Shown: positions 20,178-29,194 of the stretch, one piece after another
How positions within the stretch are numbered: position 1 is the stretch's first letter
How the letters are laid out: each line of letters opens with the position of its first letter
Assembly (NCBI RefSeq): GCF_031180965.1
Contig: NZ_JAPSLH010000008.1
Location: forward strand, 62,001 to 126,000
DNA length: 64,000 bases
Direction: 5' to 3'
DNA from: Chelativorans sp.
Lineage (GTDB): Bacteria; Pseudomonadota; Alphaproteobacteria; Rhizobiales; Rhizobiaceae
Notes under the pieces: model-generated
Database searches by the model: none
What the model was told of the DNA's origin: nothing
Seen by the model: only the letters and a program-made list of their open reading frames with translations
Program-made: the position numbers and the translations under genes

Positions 20178-21131
20178 ATGAATTTGAAAAAGGCTCTCCT
20201 GCCGATTGCGTTGTTTGCCGCTCTCGCGGCGGGGAGCGCCGAAGCGCAGGTCAATGTCATGCTGCCCGCCAATCCCGGCGGCGGCTGGGATGCGACGGGA
20301 CGCCAGGCGTTTCAAGCGATGAATGAGGCCGGCATATATACCGACGGAGTAAACTTCACCAACAAGGGCGGCGCCGGTGGGACGATCGGACTTGCAGAGT
20401 TCCAGGGCGGCCAGCGCGGCAAGCCCGATGCCCTCGCGGTCTTCGGCGCGATCACGGTCGGCTCCATCATTCTCAACCAGTCGCCGATTAATCTGACCGA
20501 CTTCCGCCCTGTCGCCCGCCTGACAGCGGAATATTTGGTGATCGCCGTATCAGCGGACTCGCCCCACCAGTCTCTGCAGGACCTTGTCGCCGCACTGAAG
20601 GCGGATCCTGGCGCGACCGCCGTCGGCGGCGGCTCGGCGGGCGGCGTTGACCACATCGCGCTGGCCCTGCTTGCCCAGGCAGCGGATATCCCGGTGGCCG
20701 ATGTTAACTACATCCCGCAGGCGAGCGGCGCCGAGACTGTAACGGGTATTGTCAACGGTACGCTGGCGGCGGGCATTTCCGGGATTTCGGAATTCGCCCA
20801 GTTCGCCGAGCAAGGCCGCATCCGCATCCTCGGCATCACCTCGGCCGACCGCAAGGAAGGGCTCGATGTGCCAACCTTCAAGGAGGCGGGTTACGACATC
20901 GAGATCGCTAACTGGCGCGGCATTCTCGGCGCTCCGGGCATGCCCGACGACAACTACCAGCTCTGGGTTGACCGCTTCACCCAGCTGAACGAGAGCGATG
21001 CGTGGAAAAAGGTGCTGGAGACGCAAGGCTGGGACCAGTTCTTTCTTGCTGGCGAGGAGTTTGGCGCCTTCATCGCCGAGGAAAACGAACGTATAGCGAC
21101 GGTCCTCAAAGAGGCGGGCCTTGCCCAATAG
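20178..21131 (+). CDS. tctC: TctC-type periplasmic tricarboxylate-binding receptor
   Basis: Solute-binding protein of a tripartite tricarboxylate transporter. A 317-aa product with a signal peptide (cleavage likely after Ala23, SAEA|QVN) and the Bug/TctC pattern: PANPGGGWDATGR at the ligand-contact loop, GGAGGTIG, and a C-terminal helix-rich lid. The ATG follows GGGAGGAA with 5-nt spacing; a longer upstream frame is not needed. First gene of a five-gene operon with tctB, tctA, a PrpD-like and a PrpB-like gene, which points to a tricarboxylate or methylated relative as ligand. Confidence 0.92.
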   Translation: MNLKKALLPIALFAALAAGSAEAQVNVMLPANPGGGWDATGRQAFQAMNEAGIYTDGVNFTNKGGAGGTIGLAEFQGGQRGKPDALAVFGAITVGSIILNQSPINLTDFRPVARLTAEYLVIAVSADSPHQSLQDLVAALKADPGATAVGGGSAGGVDHIALALLAQAADIPVADVNYIPQASGAETVTGIVNGTLAAGISGISEFAQFAEQGRIRILGITSADRKEGLDVPTFKEAGYDIEIANWRGILGAPGMPDDNYQLWVDRFTQLNESDAWKKVLETQGWDQFFLAGEEFGAFIAEENERIATVLKEAGLAQ

Positions 21132-21636
21132 CATACCGGAGGCACCGGCAGGCGGCGGGAGCGACACCGCGCGTCCCTGGTGGCTGGGCGGCCTCGTCGT
21201 AGCGCTGGGCTGCCTTTGCCTCTACGGCGCGTTCAGCCTGCCGCAGGCCGCACGATACGCCGGCATCGGACCCGGGCTATTCGTGACGTTGGTGGGCGGC
21301 GGCCTCGTGCTCCTTGGGCTGATATTGCTCTTGCAGATTGCGCGCGACGAGCAGTTCATTCCCCAGGACACAGAAGACGCATCGGGCGGTGAAAGCGCGC
21401 ACTGGCCGGCCTTCTTCACCGCGCTGGCGGCAGCCCTCGCCCCAATCTTCACCATCGAGCGGCTGGGCATGCCGATCACCGCCATGCTGTCCTTCGCCTT
21501 GGTCGCCCATGCTTTCGGGTCGCGCAAGACCGTTGTGAACGTGCTGGTGGGAGCCGTCCTCGGAGCGCTTTCATGGCTCCTATTCACGCGTCTTGGCCTG
21601 CAGCTTGGCGGCTTTCTGCCCATGGCGGGGATCTGA
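21121..21636 (+). CDS. tctB: TctB, small membrane subunit of the tripartite tricarboxylate transporter
   Basis: A 171-aa protein with four hydrophobic helices (about 22-42, 50-75, 95-115 and 120-160) and the tctB-like pattern with an acidic hydrophilic insert after helix 2. The TTG start overlaps the end of tctC by 11 bp; no closer ATG retains the first helix. The gene abuts tctA without a gap. TctB is the poorly conserved subunit, so position is part of the evidence. Confidence 0.85.
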   Translation: MPNSIPEAPAGGGSDTARPWWLGGLVVALGCLCLYGAFSLPQAARYAGIGPGLFVTLVGGGLVLLGLILLLQIARDEQFIPQDTEDASGGESAHWPAFFTALAAALAPIFTIERLGMPITAMLSFALVAHAFGSRKTVVNVLVGAVLGALSWLLFTRLGLQLGGFLPMAGI

Positions 21637-23124
21637 ATGGAGACCTTCTCGCTCCTGCTGCAGGGCTTCGGGGTCGCCTTGCAGCCCATAAACCTGTTTT
21701 ACGCGCTGCTCGGTTCGGTCCTGGGAACTGCCATCGGCGTGTTGCCTGGAATCGGCCCCGCGCTCACTATCGCTCTGCTCTTGCCCGTCACCATCAGCGT
21801 GGCGCCGACCTCCGCCTTCATCATGTTCGCCGGCGTGCTCTATGGCGCGATGTATGGTGGATCTACCACCTCGATTCTCATCAATACGCCGGGCGAGGCG
21901 GGCTCCATGATGACCGCGCTCGAAGGAAACAGGATGGCGCGGGCCGGACGCGGCGCAAGCGCGCTCGCCACGGCCGCGCTCGGCTCCTTCGTAGCCGGCA
22001 CCATCGCCACGCTGCTGCTGACATTCGCGGCGCCGGCTATCGCGGAGATCGCCTTTTACTTCCGCCCCGCCGACTACTTCGCGCTCACCGTGCTCGCTTT
22101 CACCTCTGTCGCGGTGGTGATGGGGAGCTCGCGCGTGCGTGGTTTCGTCTCCCTCTTCATCGGCCTTGCCCTGGGTCTCGTCGGCATTGACCAGATGACC
22201 GGGCAGGCACGGCTGACTTTCGGGGTTCCCGCCCTGTTCGACGGGATGGAATTGGCTGTGGTGCTCGTCTCGCTTTTTGCGGTGGGCGAGATTCTCTATG
22301 TGGCCAGCCGCTACCGCAAGAACGCCTCCGAGATCGTGCCGATGCGTGGCTGGGCATGGATGTCATGGGAGGATTTGCGGCGTTCATGGAAGCCATGGCT
22401 GCGGGGCACCGCTCTCGGTTTCCCCATAGGCGCGCTTCCCGGCGGCGGCTCCGAGATCCCGACCATGCTCTCCTACACACTGGAGCGGCGGCTCTCGAAG
22501 CATCCGGAGGAGTTCGGGCACGGCGCCATCGAGGGCGTGGCGGGGCCCGAGGCCGCCAACAATGCGGCGGCCGCTGGCATCCTCATCCCGCTGCTCACGC
22601 TGGGTCTTCCTACCTCCGCCACCGCAGCGGTGCTGCTTGCGGCCTTCCAGAATTACGGGCTGCAGCCCGGCCCCTTCCTCTTCACCAACAACCCTGAGCT
22701 TGTCTGGGGCCTTATCGCCTCGCTCTACGTGGGCAACGTGATGCTTCTGGTGCTGAACCTGCCGCTGGTGGGCCTCTGGGTGCGGCTCCTGTCCATCCCG
22801 GCGCCGCAGCTTTACGCGGGGATACTCGTCTTCGCGACGATCGGCATCTGGGGCGTGTCGAACTCCGTCGTCGATCTCATCGCTATGGTCATCATCGGCA
22901 TCATGGGCTATGTGATGCGCGTCTATGATTTCCCCATTGCGCCGGTGCTGATCGGCCTCATCCTTGGACCGATGGCGGAGCAGCAGTTGCGTACCGCGCT
23001 CGCGGCCGGGCAAGGCAATCCGGTGGTCCTGGTTTCGACGCCGCTTTCAGTCGCGTTCCTGGTCCTCGCCGGCCTTTTCCTGCTCGCCCCGGTCGTGCTG
23101 CGACGCCTTCGGGCCGGCGCGTGA
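21637..23124 (+). CDS. tctA: TctA, large permease subunit of the tripartite tricarboxylate transporter
   Basis: A 495-aa polytopic membrane protein with about a dozen helices. It carries the TctA signatures [17 protein letters not shown] near residue 35, [16 protein letters not shown] near 70-86 and the repeat [16 protein letters not shown] in the second half. These loops form the two re-entrant substrate/Na+ sites in this family. It starts directly after the tctB stop and its stop overlaps an upstream GTG of the PrpD-like gene. Confidence 0.95.
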   Translation: METFSLLLQGFGVALQPINLFYALLGSVLGTAIGVLPGIGPALTIALLLPVTISVAPTSAFIMFAGVLYGAMYGGSTTSILINTPGEAGSMMTALEGNRMARAGRGASALATAALGSFVAGTIATLLLTFAAPAIAEIAFYFRPADYFALTVLAFTSVAVVMGSSRVRGFVSLFIGLALGLVGIDQMTGQARLTFGVPALFDGMELAVVLVSLFAVGEILYVASRYRKNASEIVPMRGWAWMSWEDLRRSWKPWLRGTALGFPIGALPGGGSEIPTMLSYTLERRLSKHPEEFGHGAIEGVAGPEAANNAAAAGILIPLLTLGLPTSATAAVLLAAFQNYGLQPGPFLFTNNPELVWGLIASLYVGNVMLLVLNLPLVGLWVRLLSIPAPQLYAGILVFATIGIWGVSNSVVDLIAMVIIGIMGYVMRVYDFPIAPVLIGLILGPMAEQQLRTALAAGQGNPVVLVSTPLSVAFLVLAGLFLLAPVVLRRLRAGA

Positions 23125-23144
23125 TCTTCGGAGTACTTTCGGGA

Positions 23145-24668
23145 ATGCAAAAGCACATCGTCAAGGTTCATTCGTCGGCGGCAAGATTGCCGCGCGAAGA
23201 GCAACTCGCCTGGCATATTGCCGATTTCGCCGCCCATTGCGGACCGCTGGACGACGATGTCATTGACATGATCTCCTGCCGGATCGTCGACAATGCTGCC
23301 GTGGCGCTGGCGGCAATCAATCGGAAGCCTGTGGCAGCCGCGCGCGCCATGGCGCTTGCCCATCCCCGAAAGGGCGGCGCGACGCTGTTCGGCCTGGCGG
23401 CACAGACGCGCGTAGATGCGGAATGGGCGGCCTGGGCCAATGCCACGGCGGTGCGCGAGCTCGATTTCCACGACACGTTTCTCGCGGCCGACTATTCGCA
23501 CCCCGGCGACTCCATCTCGCCGCTCGTAGCGGTCGCGCAGCAGATGGGATCGGACGGGGCGGCGCTCGCCCGCGGCATTGCCGTGGCCTATGAGGTTCAT
23601 GTGGCGCTGGTCAAAGCAATCTCGCTGCACAAATACAAGAAGGACCATGTGGCCCATCTTGCCCCTGCCACCACGGCCGGCATCGGCGCCATGCTCGGGC
23701 TTCCGACGGAGATCATCTTCCAGGCCGTGAACCAGGCCGTGCATCTCGCCTTTTCCACGCGCCAATCCCGTAAGGGCGAGATCAGTTCATGGAAAGCCTA
23801 TGTGCCCGGCTTCTCCGGCAAGCTCGCGATCGAATGCATCGACAGGGCTATGCGGGGAGAGGCCGCCCCCTCCCCGATCTATGAAGGCGAGGATTCGGTG
23901 ATCGCCTGGATGCTTGGCGGACCGGAGAGCCGCTACGAGGTGTTCCTGCCGGCCCCGGGCGGGAGCCCCCGCGCAATCTTGGAAACCTATACCAAGGCGC
24001 ATTCTGCCGAGTACCAGGCCCAGGCCCTCATTGATCTTGCTATCGAGCTTTCCGGACGGGTCGACGATCTTTCCCAAATCCGCGACATTTTGCTCGAGAC
24101 CAGCCACCACACACATTATGTGATCGGCACCGGCGCCAACGACCCGCAAAAGATGGATCCGGAGGCGAGCCGGGAAACCCTCGACCATTCGATCATGTAT
24201 ATTCTCGCGGTCGCGCTGGAGGATCGCAGGTGGCATCACGTCGACTCCTATACGCGCGAGCGCGCCCGGCGAGCCTCGACGGTGGAGCTCTGGCACAAGA
24301 TTAGGACGGTGGAGGACCAGGTCTGGACGGAGCGCTACCACGATCCGGACCCCGCCAGACGGGCTTTCGGCGGGCGCCTGATCATCACCATGAAGGACGG
24401 TCGGGTCATTTCCGGCGAACGTTCCGTAGCCGACGCGCATCCGAATGGCGCTCGACCCTGGACCTGGCCGGACTACGCAGGCAAGTTCGAGACGCTGACG
24501 CGGGAGCTTTTGGGGGAAGCCGAACGGGATGTTTTCCTTGACGCAGCCAAGGGCTTTGACCGCCTCCCGGCGGGCGGCCTCGACCCTCTCGTGCCTGCAT
24601 TGCCGGCCGGGGCGGTAAGTCCCTCCCGGCCCACGGGCGAGGGCATTTTCGATCGAGGCCTGGAGTAG
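23145..24668 (+). CDS. MmgE/PrpD-family dehydratase (2-methylcitrate dehydratase-like)
   Basis: A 507-aa enzyme of the MmgE/PrpD family, which dehydrates 2-methylcitrate (or related hydroxy acids) to an aconitate. Family features are RIVDNAAVALAAINRKPV, the GATLFG stretch, ATAVRELDFHDTFLA and DHVAHLAPATTAGIGAMLGL. Start chosen at ATG 23145 (MQKHIVKVHSS) after GGAG; a GTG at 23121 coupled to the tctA stop would add 8 residues. No prpC (methylcitrate synthase) is linked, so substrate is probably imported by TctCBA rather than made from propionyl-CoA. Confidence 0.85.
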   Translation: MQKHIVKVHSSAARLPREEQLAWHIADFAAHCGPLDDDVIDMISCRIVDNAAVALAAINRKPVAAARAMALAHPRKGGATLFGLAAQTRVDAEWAAWANATAVRELDFHDTFLAADYSHPGDSISPLVAVAQQMGSDGAALARGIAVAYEVHVALVKAISLHKYKKDHVAHLAPATTAGIGAMLGLPTEIIFQAVNQAVHLAFSTRQSRKGEISSWKAYVPGFSGKLAIECIDRAMRGEAAPSPIYEGEDSVIAWMLGGPESRYEVFLPAPGGSPRAILETYTKAHSAEYQAQALIDLAIELSGRVDDLSQIRDILLETSHHTHYVIGTGANDPQKMDPEASRETLDHSIMYILAVALEDRRWHHVDSYTRERARRASTVELWHKIRTVEDQVWTERYHDPDPARRAFGGRLIITMKDGRVISGERSVADAHPNGARPWTWPDYAGKFETLTRELLGEAERDVFLDAAKGFDRLPAGGLDPLVPALPAGAVSPSRPTGEGIFDRGLE

Positions 24669-24672
24669 GCTC

Positions 24673-25560
24673 ATGCTCAATCACGAGATCAACAAGGCTT
24701 TCAGGTCGCGTCTTGCCAGCGGCGGCGCCGTCCTCTTGCCCGGCGCCGCGAACGCCCTTGCGGCACGGATCATCGCCGACCTGGGCTTCGAGGCGATTTA
24801 TCTGTCAGGCGCCGGGCTTACGAACACCTACCTTGGCCTGCCCGACCTCGGCTTCATCAGCCTGCCCGAGATAGCGCAGCATACCGCCTCGATCCGAGAC
24901 GCCACGGACCTGCCGATCGTCGTCGACGCGGATACCGGCTTCGGCAATGCGCTGAACGTGAGGCACACCATCCGCACGCTCGAACGCGCAGGAGCCAGCG
25001 CCGTCCAGATCGAGGATCAGGTGAGCCCTAAGCGCTGCGGTCATTTTTCGGGCAAGGACGTGGTTGACCTTTCGGAGGCGCGCAGCCGGATCAAGGCAGC
25101 GGTGGATGCGCGTCAGGACAGGAATCTGATGATCGTCGCCCGCACCGACGCGCGCGCGACACTCGGCTTGTCAGCGGCGATCGAGCGGGCGCAGGCTTTC
25201 ATTGAAGATGGCGCCGATATCACTTTCGTGGAAGCGCCCGAGAGCCTTGAGGAGATCAGGGAAATCCCGGCACGCCTGAAGGGCACGCCGCAACTGGTCA
25301 ATCTCGTGGTAGGTGGACGCACGCCGATTCCACCCTTCGCCGAACTCGACGAAACGGGGTTTGCCTTGGTTCTTTACGCCAATGTTGCCCTGCAAGGCGC
25401 CATCCATGGAATGCAGGCAGCGCTCGGCCGCCTCATGACGGATGGGCGCCTGGATGAAGGTGGCCCGGTGGCAAGTTTCAAGGAGCGCCAGCGGCTGGTC
25501 CAGAAACCCTTGTTCGACGAGTTGGAAGAACGCTATTCGACCGACGAGGCAGGGGCCTAG
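24673..25560 (+). CDS. Isocitrate lyase/PEP mutase-family lyase (methylisocitrate lyase-like)
   Basis: A 295-aa TIM-barrel lyase. It has the Mg-binding VDADTGFGNALN (Asp85, Asp87) and the catalytic loop KRCGHFSGKDVV with Cys122, as in PrpB and 2,3-dimethylmalate lyase. The loop cysteine indicates C-C cleavage rather than the phosphonate chemistry of PEP mutase. It begins 4 bp after the PrpD-like gene. With it, the pair would convert a methylcitrate-type acid to pyruvate plus a dicarboxylate; the exact substrate is not decided by sequence. Confidence 0.85.
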   Translation: MLNHEINKAFRSRLASGGAVLLPGAANALAARIIADLGFEAIYLSGAGLTNTYLGLPDLGFISLPEIAQHTASIRDATDLPIVVDADTGFGNALNVRHTIRTLERAGASAVQIEDQVSPKRCGHFSGKDVVDLSEARSRIKAAVDARQDRNLMIVARTDARATLGLSAAIERAQAFIEDGADITFVEAPESLEEIREIPARLKGTPQLVNLVVGGRTPIPPFAELDETGFALVLYANVALQGAIHGMQAALGRLMTDGRLDEGGPVASFKERQRLVQKPLFDELEERYSTDEAGA

Positions 25561-25651
25561 CGGCCCGCGGGGCTTCCGCATCGCCGACGGCCGCTCACAG
25601 GCCGGCCGAAGTGCGTTTGCAACAACCTCTGCTTCTGAAGCGACGGAAGGT

Positions 25652-25728
25652 TGGCGCACCCGACAGGATTCGAACCTGTGACCTCTGCCTTCGGAGGGCA
25701 GCACTCTATCCAGCTGAGCTACGGGTGC
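25652..25728 (-). tRNA. tRNA-Arg (anticodon CCG)
   Basis: The minus strand folds as a full cloverleaf: acceptor GCACCCG pairs with CGGGTGC, discriminator G, and an encoded CCA 3' end at 25652-25654. The anticodon arm is CTGCC-CTCCGAA-GGCAG with anticodon CCG, reading CGG. The T-arm has GGTTCGAATCC. The length is 77 nt. A promoter-like sequence lies just upstream. No integrase or attachment-site duplication was seen next to it. Confidence 0.95.
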
Positions 25729-25753
25729 TCGGCGCCGATCCAGCGTCGCCGCT

Positions 25754-25782
25754 TTCATAGCCGAAGGCAGCCCTCGCTTCAA
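25754..25782 (-). promoter_or_regulatory. Putative sigma70-type promoter of tRNA-Arg
   Basis: On the minus strand TTGAAG (25777-25782) and TATGAA (25754-25759) are separated by exactly 17 bp, and the -10 element ends 25 bp before the tRNA 5' end. Spacing and position fit a housekeeping promoter. The rest of the 193-bp gap to the next gene shows nothing else I can call. Confidence 0.55.
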
Positions 25783-25921
25783 TCAACAATCTCTAGGGCT
25801 CATTTCAGCCCCCTTCCGACCGGCTCCTTCACATTTTTGTGATTGTGCCTAGAAATTTGGATTGGAATGTCCATTTAAGTTGGGCAGCGAGGAAAACTCC
25901 TCGCGTTTTTGGAGAACTACA

Positions 25922-26296
25922 ATGCGTAAGACTCTTCTCATTGCCTCTGCTTTTGCAATCCTCAGCGCGGGCAGCGCGTTCGCGCAAAGCTCCGCTCCTC
26001 GCCCGCTCCAGGCGGTCGACACCATCCGTCTCAGCAGCCAAAACGCGGCGCCTGAGAGCCTGGCACCGCAATCGGTCCAGACGCCGGTCGAGTCCCCCCG
26101 GGTTACGCAGCGTCATCCCGGCTACTCGGCGGCCGATGAGTTCGGCCCGAGCGAGGAAAATGCGCCGCCCAAGGCCTACGCAGCCGGACAGGCTGCCGGT
26201 CAGGTGGATACCACCGCGGTCACGTCGGGCGTCAATGTGGTGAACAGGCGTGCCGGCTATTCCGCCGCAGGTGATATTCAGCTCAGCGACAACTAA
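25922..26296 (+). CDS. Small secreted protein with repeated GYSAA motif
   Basis: A 124-aa protein with a clear signal peptide (MRKTLLIASAF..., cleavage after AFA at about residue 21). The mature part is Ala/Pro/Ser-rich and contains two related segments, HPGYSAADEFGPSEEN and RAGYSAAGDIQLSDN, about 50 residues apart, the second forming the C-terminus. A similar motif occurs in the next secreted protein. The ATG follows GGAG. I do not recognise a named family; a periplasmic or surface role is inferred only from the signal peptide. Confidence 0.72.
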   Translation: MRKTLLIASAFAILSAGSAFAQSSAPRPLQAVDTIRLSSQNAAPESLAPQSVQTPVESPRVTQRHPGYSAADEFGPSEENAPPKAYAAGQAAGQVDTTAVTSGVNVVNRRAGYSAAGDIQLSDN

Positions 26297-26544
26297 GCCT
26301 CGCCCCATTGTGAGGTAGCATGACCTGTGTGTCTCCGGGATCGAGCTTCTGGGCATCGCCAGCCCATGTAGGTGGGCGAGAGCCCGAGCGCCAGAGGCCG
26401 GTCCCGGACACACCCTCCAATCTCCCGCATCCGTTCACGCCGCCACACATCTTTGTGAGCCGTGCGGAACCCAGATTCTCCTCCATCGTTAGGACCGCAG
26501 GGGCAAGAGCCCTTTATTCCGAAAAATGCTACAAGGAGAAGCAA

Positions 26545-26931
26545 ATGCGTAGGATCCTTATGGCGACTTCGGCTCTGGTGTTGTTCGGTGCGAGCGCCGG
26601 CTTTGCCCAGGAGCTCCAGTCGCCTGATATGAGCGACGAATCGGCATCCCCCGTAATGGGCGAACAGGGCGTCGACACGAGCGTCACCACCGGCAGCGTC
26701 GCCCCGCTGCGGTTCCTGAATCAGGGGTTCCAGGCGACGGACGACTTCAAGCCGAGCGACGACGATGACCTGCCGGATGGGATGGCCGCGGACGATCTCT
26801 TCGACAACGAGATCGACCCCGGTGCTGACGTTGCGGCGGCGCCCTTCCTGCGTCCGATCCCCGGCTCCGACCAGGCCGAAATGGCTGGCCCGCAGGAGGA
26901 GAACGACTTCCCCGAGGCCGTGCCCCAATAG
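26545..26931 (+). CDS. Small acidic secreted protein, related to its upstream neighbour
   Basis: A 128-aa protein with a signal peptide (MRRILMATSALVLFGASAGFA, cleavage near residue 21). The mature chain is very acidic (for example KPSDDDDLPDG) and low in hydrophobics, probably disordered. The segment GFQATDDFKPSDDDD resembles the GYSAADEFGPSEEN repeat of the gene 248 bp upstream, so the two look like diverged paralogues. The ATG follows AAGGAG. A strong stem-loop terminator follows. No known function. Confidence 0.7.
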   Translation: MRRILMATSALVLFGASAGFAQELQSPDMSDESASPVMGEQGVDTSVTTGSVAPLRFLNQGFQATDDFKPSDDDDLPDGMAADDLFDNEIDPGADVAAAPFLRPIPGSDQAEMAGPQEENDFPEAVPQ

Positions 26932-26947
26932 TGGGCGATAACGACAA

Positions 26948-26969
26948 CCGCGCTTCTTCGGAAGCGCGG
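26948..26969 (+). terminator. UUCG-tetraloop stem-loop after the secreted-protein gene
   Basis: CCGCGCTTC and GAAGCGCGG form a perfect 9-bp stem capped by TTCG, 17 bp after the stop at 26931. No T-run follows, but a second stem with a T-run lies 34 bp downstream. It may protect the 3' end of the message. Confidence 0.5.
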
Positions 26970-27002
26970 CGCTGAGGCCCTTTCCCTCCCGGGGCAACAG
27001 CA

Positions 27003-27035
27003 GGCCGTTCCGGTACGCGCGCCGGAACGGCCTTT
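27003..27035 (+). terminator. Rho-independent terminator before the hydantoinase gene
   Basis: GGCCGTTCCGG (27003-27013) pairs perfectly with CCGGAACGGCC (27022-27032), an 11-bp GC-rich stem with an 8-nt loop, followed by TTTCCTC. It should end transcripts of the secreted-protein pair and isolate them from the hyuA gene. Confidence 0.7.
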
Positions 27036-27123
27036 CCTCGTCAGAGGAAGCGAGCGAGTCGGAATTCCCCTCCGGGGATAAATGCACTAAACGGCTCGAC
27101 GGCAAAGGCCATCGAGACCACCC

Positions 27124-29130
27124 ATGCATCAAAAGCGGCGCGATCCTCTTCTTCTCGGCATCGATACGGGCGGCACCTATACCGACGCCGTCCTCTATAG
27201 TGAGCCTGCCGGCTTGGTGGCCAAGGCGAAGGCGCTGACCACTCGCCATGACCTGGCGGAAGGGATCGCCGCCGCGGTCGAGGCCGTGCTTTCGCGGGCG
27301 GAAGTGGAGCCTGCAGAGATCGGCCTTGTCTCCATGTCCACCACCCTTGCAACCAACGCGCTGGTCGAAGGCCATGGCGGCCGGGCCGGGCTCGTGATGA
27401 TCGGCTTTTCCGAGGCCGATTTAAAGCGGGATGGCCTAGGTGCTGCGCTCGGCCGGGATCCGGTGATCTTCCTGAAAGGAGGGCACGACGTCCACGGCAA
27501 TGAAAGGCCGCTTGACCTCGAACCGCTCGCCGCATGGCTCGACCGTGTCGCGCCCACGGTGGGAGCGATTGCGGTTTGTGCGTACTTCGCCGTGCGCAAC
27601 CCGACGCACGAGATTGTCGTTGGCGGGGCGATCCGTGCGAGCACAGGCCTTCCCGTGACGTCAAGCCATGAGCTTTCCTCCAGGCTCGGCGGTCCGCGAC
27701 GGGCGCTCACCACATTGCTAAATGCTCGTCTGATATTTCTGATCGACCGGCTGATCGCCGCCACGAAGGGCTTCCTTGATGATCGTGGCATAACAGCGCC
27801 TCTGATGGTGGTTAGAGGCGACGGCGCGCTGATTTCCGCCGCCATGGCGCGAGCAAGGCCGATCGAAACTATCCTCTCCGGCCCTGCCGCAAGTCTTGTC
27901 GGCGCCTCACATCTGACGGGTCTCGATCACGCCATCGTATCGGACATCGGCGGCACCACGACGGATATAGCGCTTCTCTCCGATGGCCGCCCGCGGCTCG
28001 ATCCGGAAGGAGCGGTGGTGGGCGGGTGGCGCACCATGGTGGAGGCGGTCGCGATGCGCACCTACGGCCTCGGCGGCGATTCCGAAGTATCCCTAGAGGA
28101 GGGCGCGCTCGATGCACGCCTTCGCCTCGGGCCGCGCCGGCTCGTCCCGCTTTCGCTCGCCGAAACCCTGTTTCCGGGCAGGATCGTCCCGGAACTGGAG
28201 AGGCAGTTGCGCCAGCCGCAGGCTGGGCGGCTCGATGGCCGCTTCGTGTGGTCGACAGGCTTGCCCGAGCGCTTTTCGGCCGGGCTTGCCGAGGCCGAGC
28301 GCCGGCTCTTCGAGCGGCTCTCCCCCACGCCGCAGCCCCTCGACCGCTTCCTTGGCTCGAATGTGGAGCTCGCCACCCTGCAGCGGCTCGTCTCGCACGG
28401 CCTCGCGCAGGTCTGTGGCTTTACGCCGTCTGATGCCGCCCATGTGGCGGGCCGTCAGTTCACCTGGAATCTGGAAGCCGCCCGCCTCGGCGCAGCGCTC
28501 TTTGCGCGCCGTCGCGACGGTCGCGGTGAGCCTCTGGCGGGCAATGCCGAAACAATAAGCGAGCGCGTTCTCACATCTCTGACCCGCCGTTCCGCCGAAG
28601 CCGTTCTCGAGACCGCCTTTGCCGAGGATGGGCTGGACATCTCGCCCGGCCATCCGCTCGTCCAAAAGGCGCTCGACGGACAACCGGGCATCGCCCGCCT
28701 GTCGTTGTCGGTCGACCGTCCGGTCATAGGGCTCGGCGCATCCGCCAGGCTTCATTATGCCGGCCTTACAAACCTGCTTGCGGGCGAATGCATTCTGCCT
28801 GACCATCTCGATGTGGCGAACGCGATCGGTGCGGTCGCCGGCCAGGTACGCATGGTGGTCGAAGCCAAGGTCACGCAGCCGCGCGCAGGCCTTTTTCGGG
28901 TAAGCGCGGGCGCTGAAATACGCGATTTCCCGGAAGAGGATGACGCGCTCGCCTTCGCCGAGGAGCGGGCCAGAGCTCTTGTGGCAAGCCGCGCAGCCGA
29001 GGCGGGAGCGGAAGGTGCGGAAATCAGCGTGTCCTGGGTGCTGGAAACGGCTGACGTCGATGGTATGCGTCTTTTCGTCGAGGGAACTGTCTCGGCCATT
29101 GCCGCCGGGCGTCCGCGCGTGGCCGGATGA
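27124..29130 (+). CDS. Hydantoinase/oxoprolinase-family protein (HyuA-like)
   Basis: A 668-aa HyuA-type ATP-dependent amidohydrolase subunit. The N-terminal actin-like ATPase motif is GIDTGGTYTDAVL (12-24) and the second phosphate loop is DIGGTTTDIALL around residues 277-288. SMSTTLATNALVEG is also characteristic. Related enzymes open hydantoin or 5-oxoproline rings or carboxylate ketones, normally with a HyuB partner. No hyuB gene is adjacent: the next gene is glcB, 64 bp downstream. It is likely of the stand-alone 'hydantoinase/oxoprolinase family' class; substrate unknown. Confidence 0.82.
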   Translation: MHQKRRDPLLLGIDTGGTYTDAVLYSEPAGLVAKAKALTTRHDLAEGIAAAVEAVLSRAEVEPAEIGLVSMSTTLATNALVEGHGGRAGLVMIGFSEADLKRDGLGAALGRDPVIFLKGGHDVHGNERPLDLEPLAAWLDRVAPTVGAIAVCAYFAVRNPTHEIVVGGAIRASTGLPVTSSHELSSRLGGPRRALTTLLNARLIFLIDRLIAATKGFLDDRGITAPLMVVRGDGALISAAMARARPIETILSGPAASLVGASHLTGLDHAIVSDIGGTTTDIALLSDGRPRLDPEGAVVGGWRTMVEAVAMRTYGLGGDSEVSLEEGALDARLRLGPRRLVPLSLAETLFPGRIVPELERQLRQPQAGRLDGRFVWSTGLPERFSAGLAEAERRLFERLSPTPQPLDRFLGSNVELATLQRLVSHGLAQVCGFTPSDAAHVAGRQFTWNLEAARLGAALFARRRDGRGEPLAGNAETISERVLTSLTRRSAEAVLETAFAEDGLDISPGHPLVQKALDGQPGIARLSLSVDRPVIGLGASARLHYAGLTNLLAGECILPDHLDVANAIGAVAGQVRMVVEAKVTQPRAGLFRVSAGAEIRDFPEEDDALAFAEERARALVASRAAEAGAEGAEISVSWVLETADVDGMRLFVEGTVSAIAAGRPRVAG

Positions 29131-29194
29131 GGCGATTGACCCCCACTCCCCGACATGATCAAACCGCAGCGGGAGTTTTGCCGGAGGTATCTGT

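Noticed and set aside
25652-25728. Integration site of a genomic island at tRNA-Arg
   Set aside because: No integrase, no direct repeat of the tRNA 3' end and no change of composition were seen on either side.
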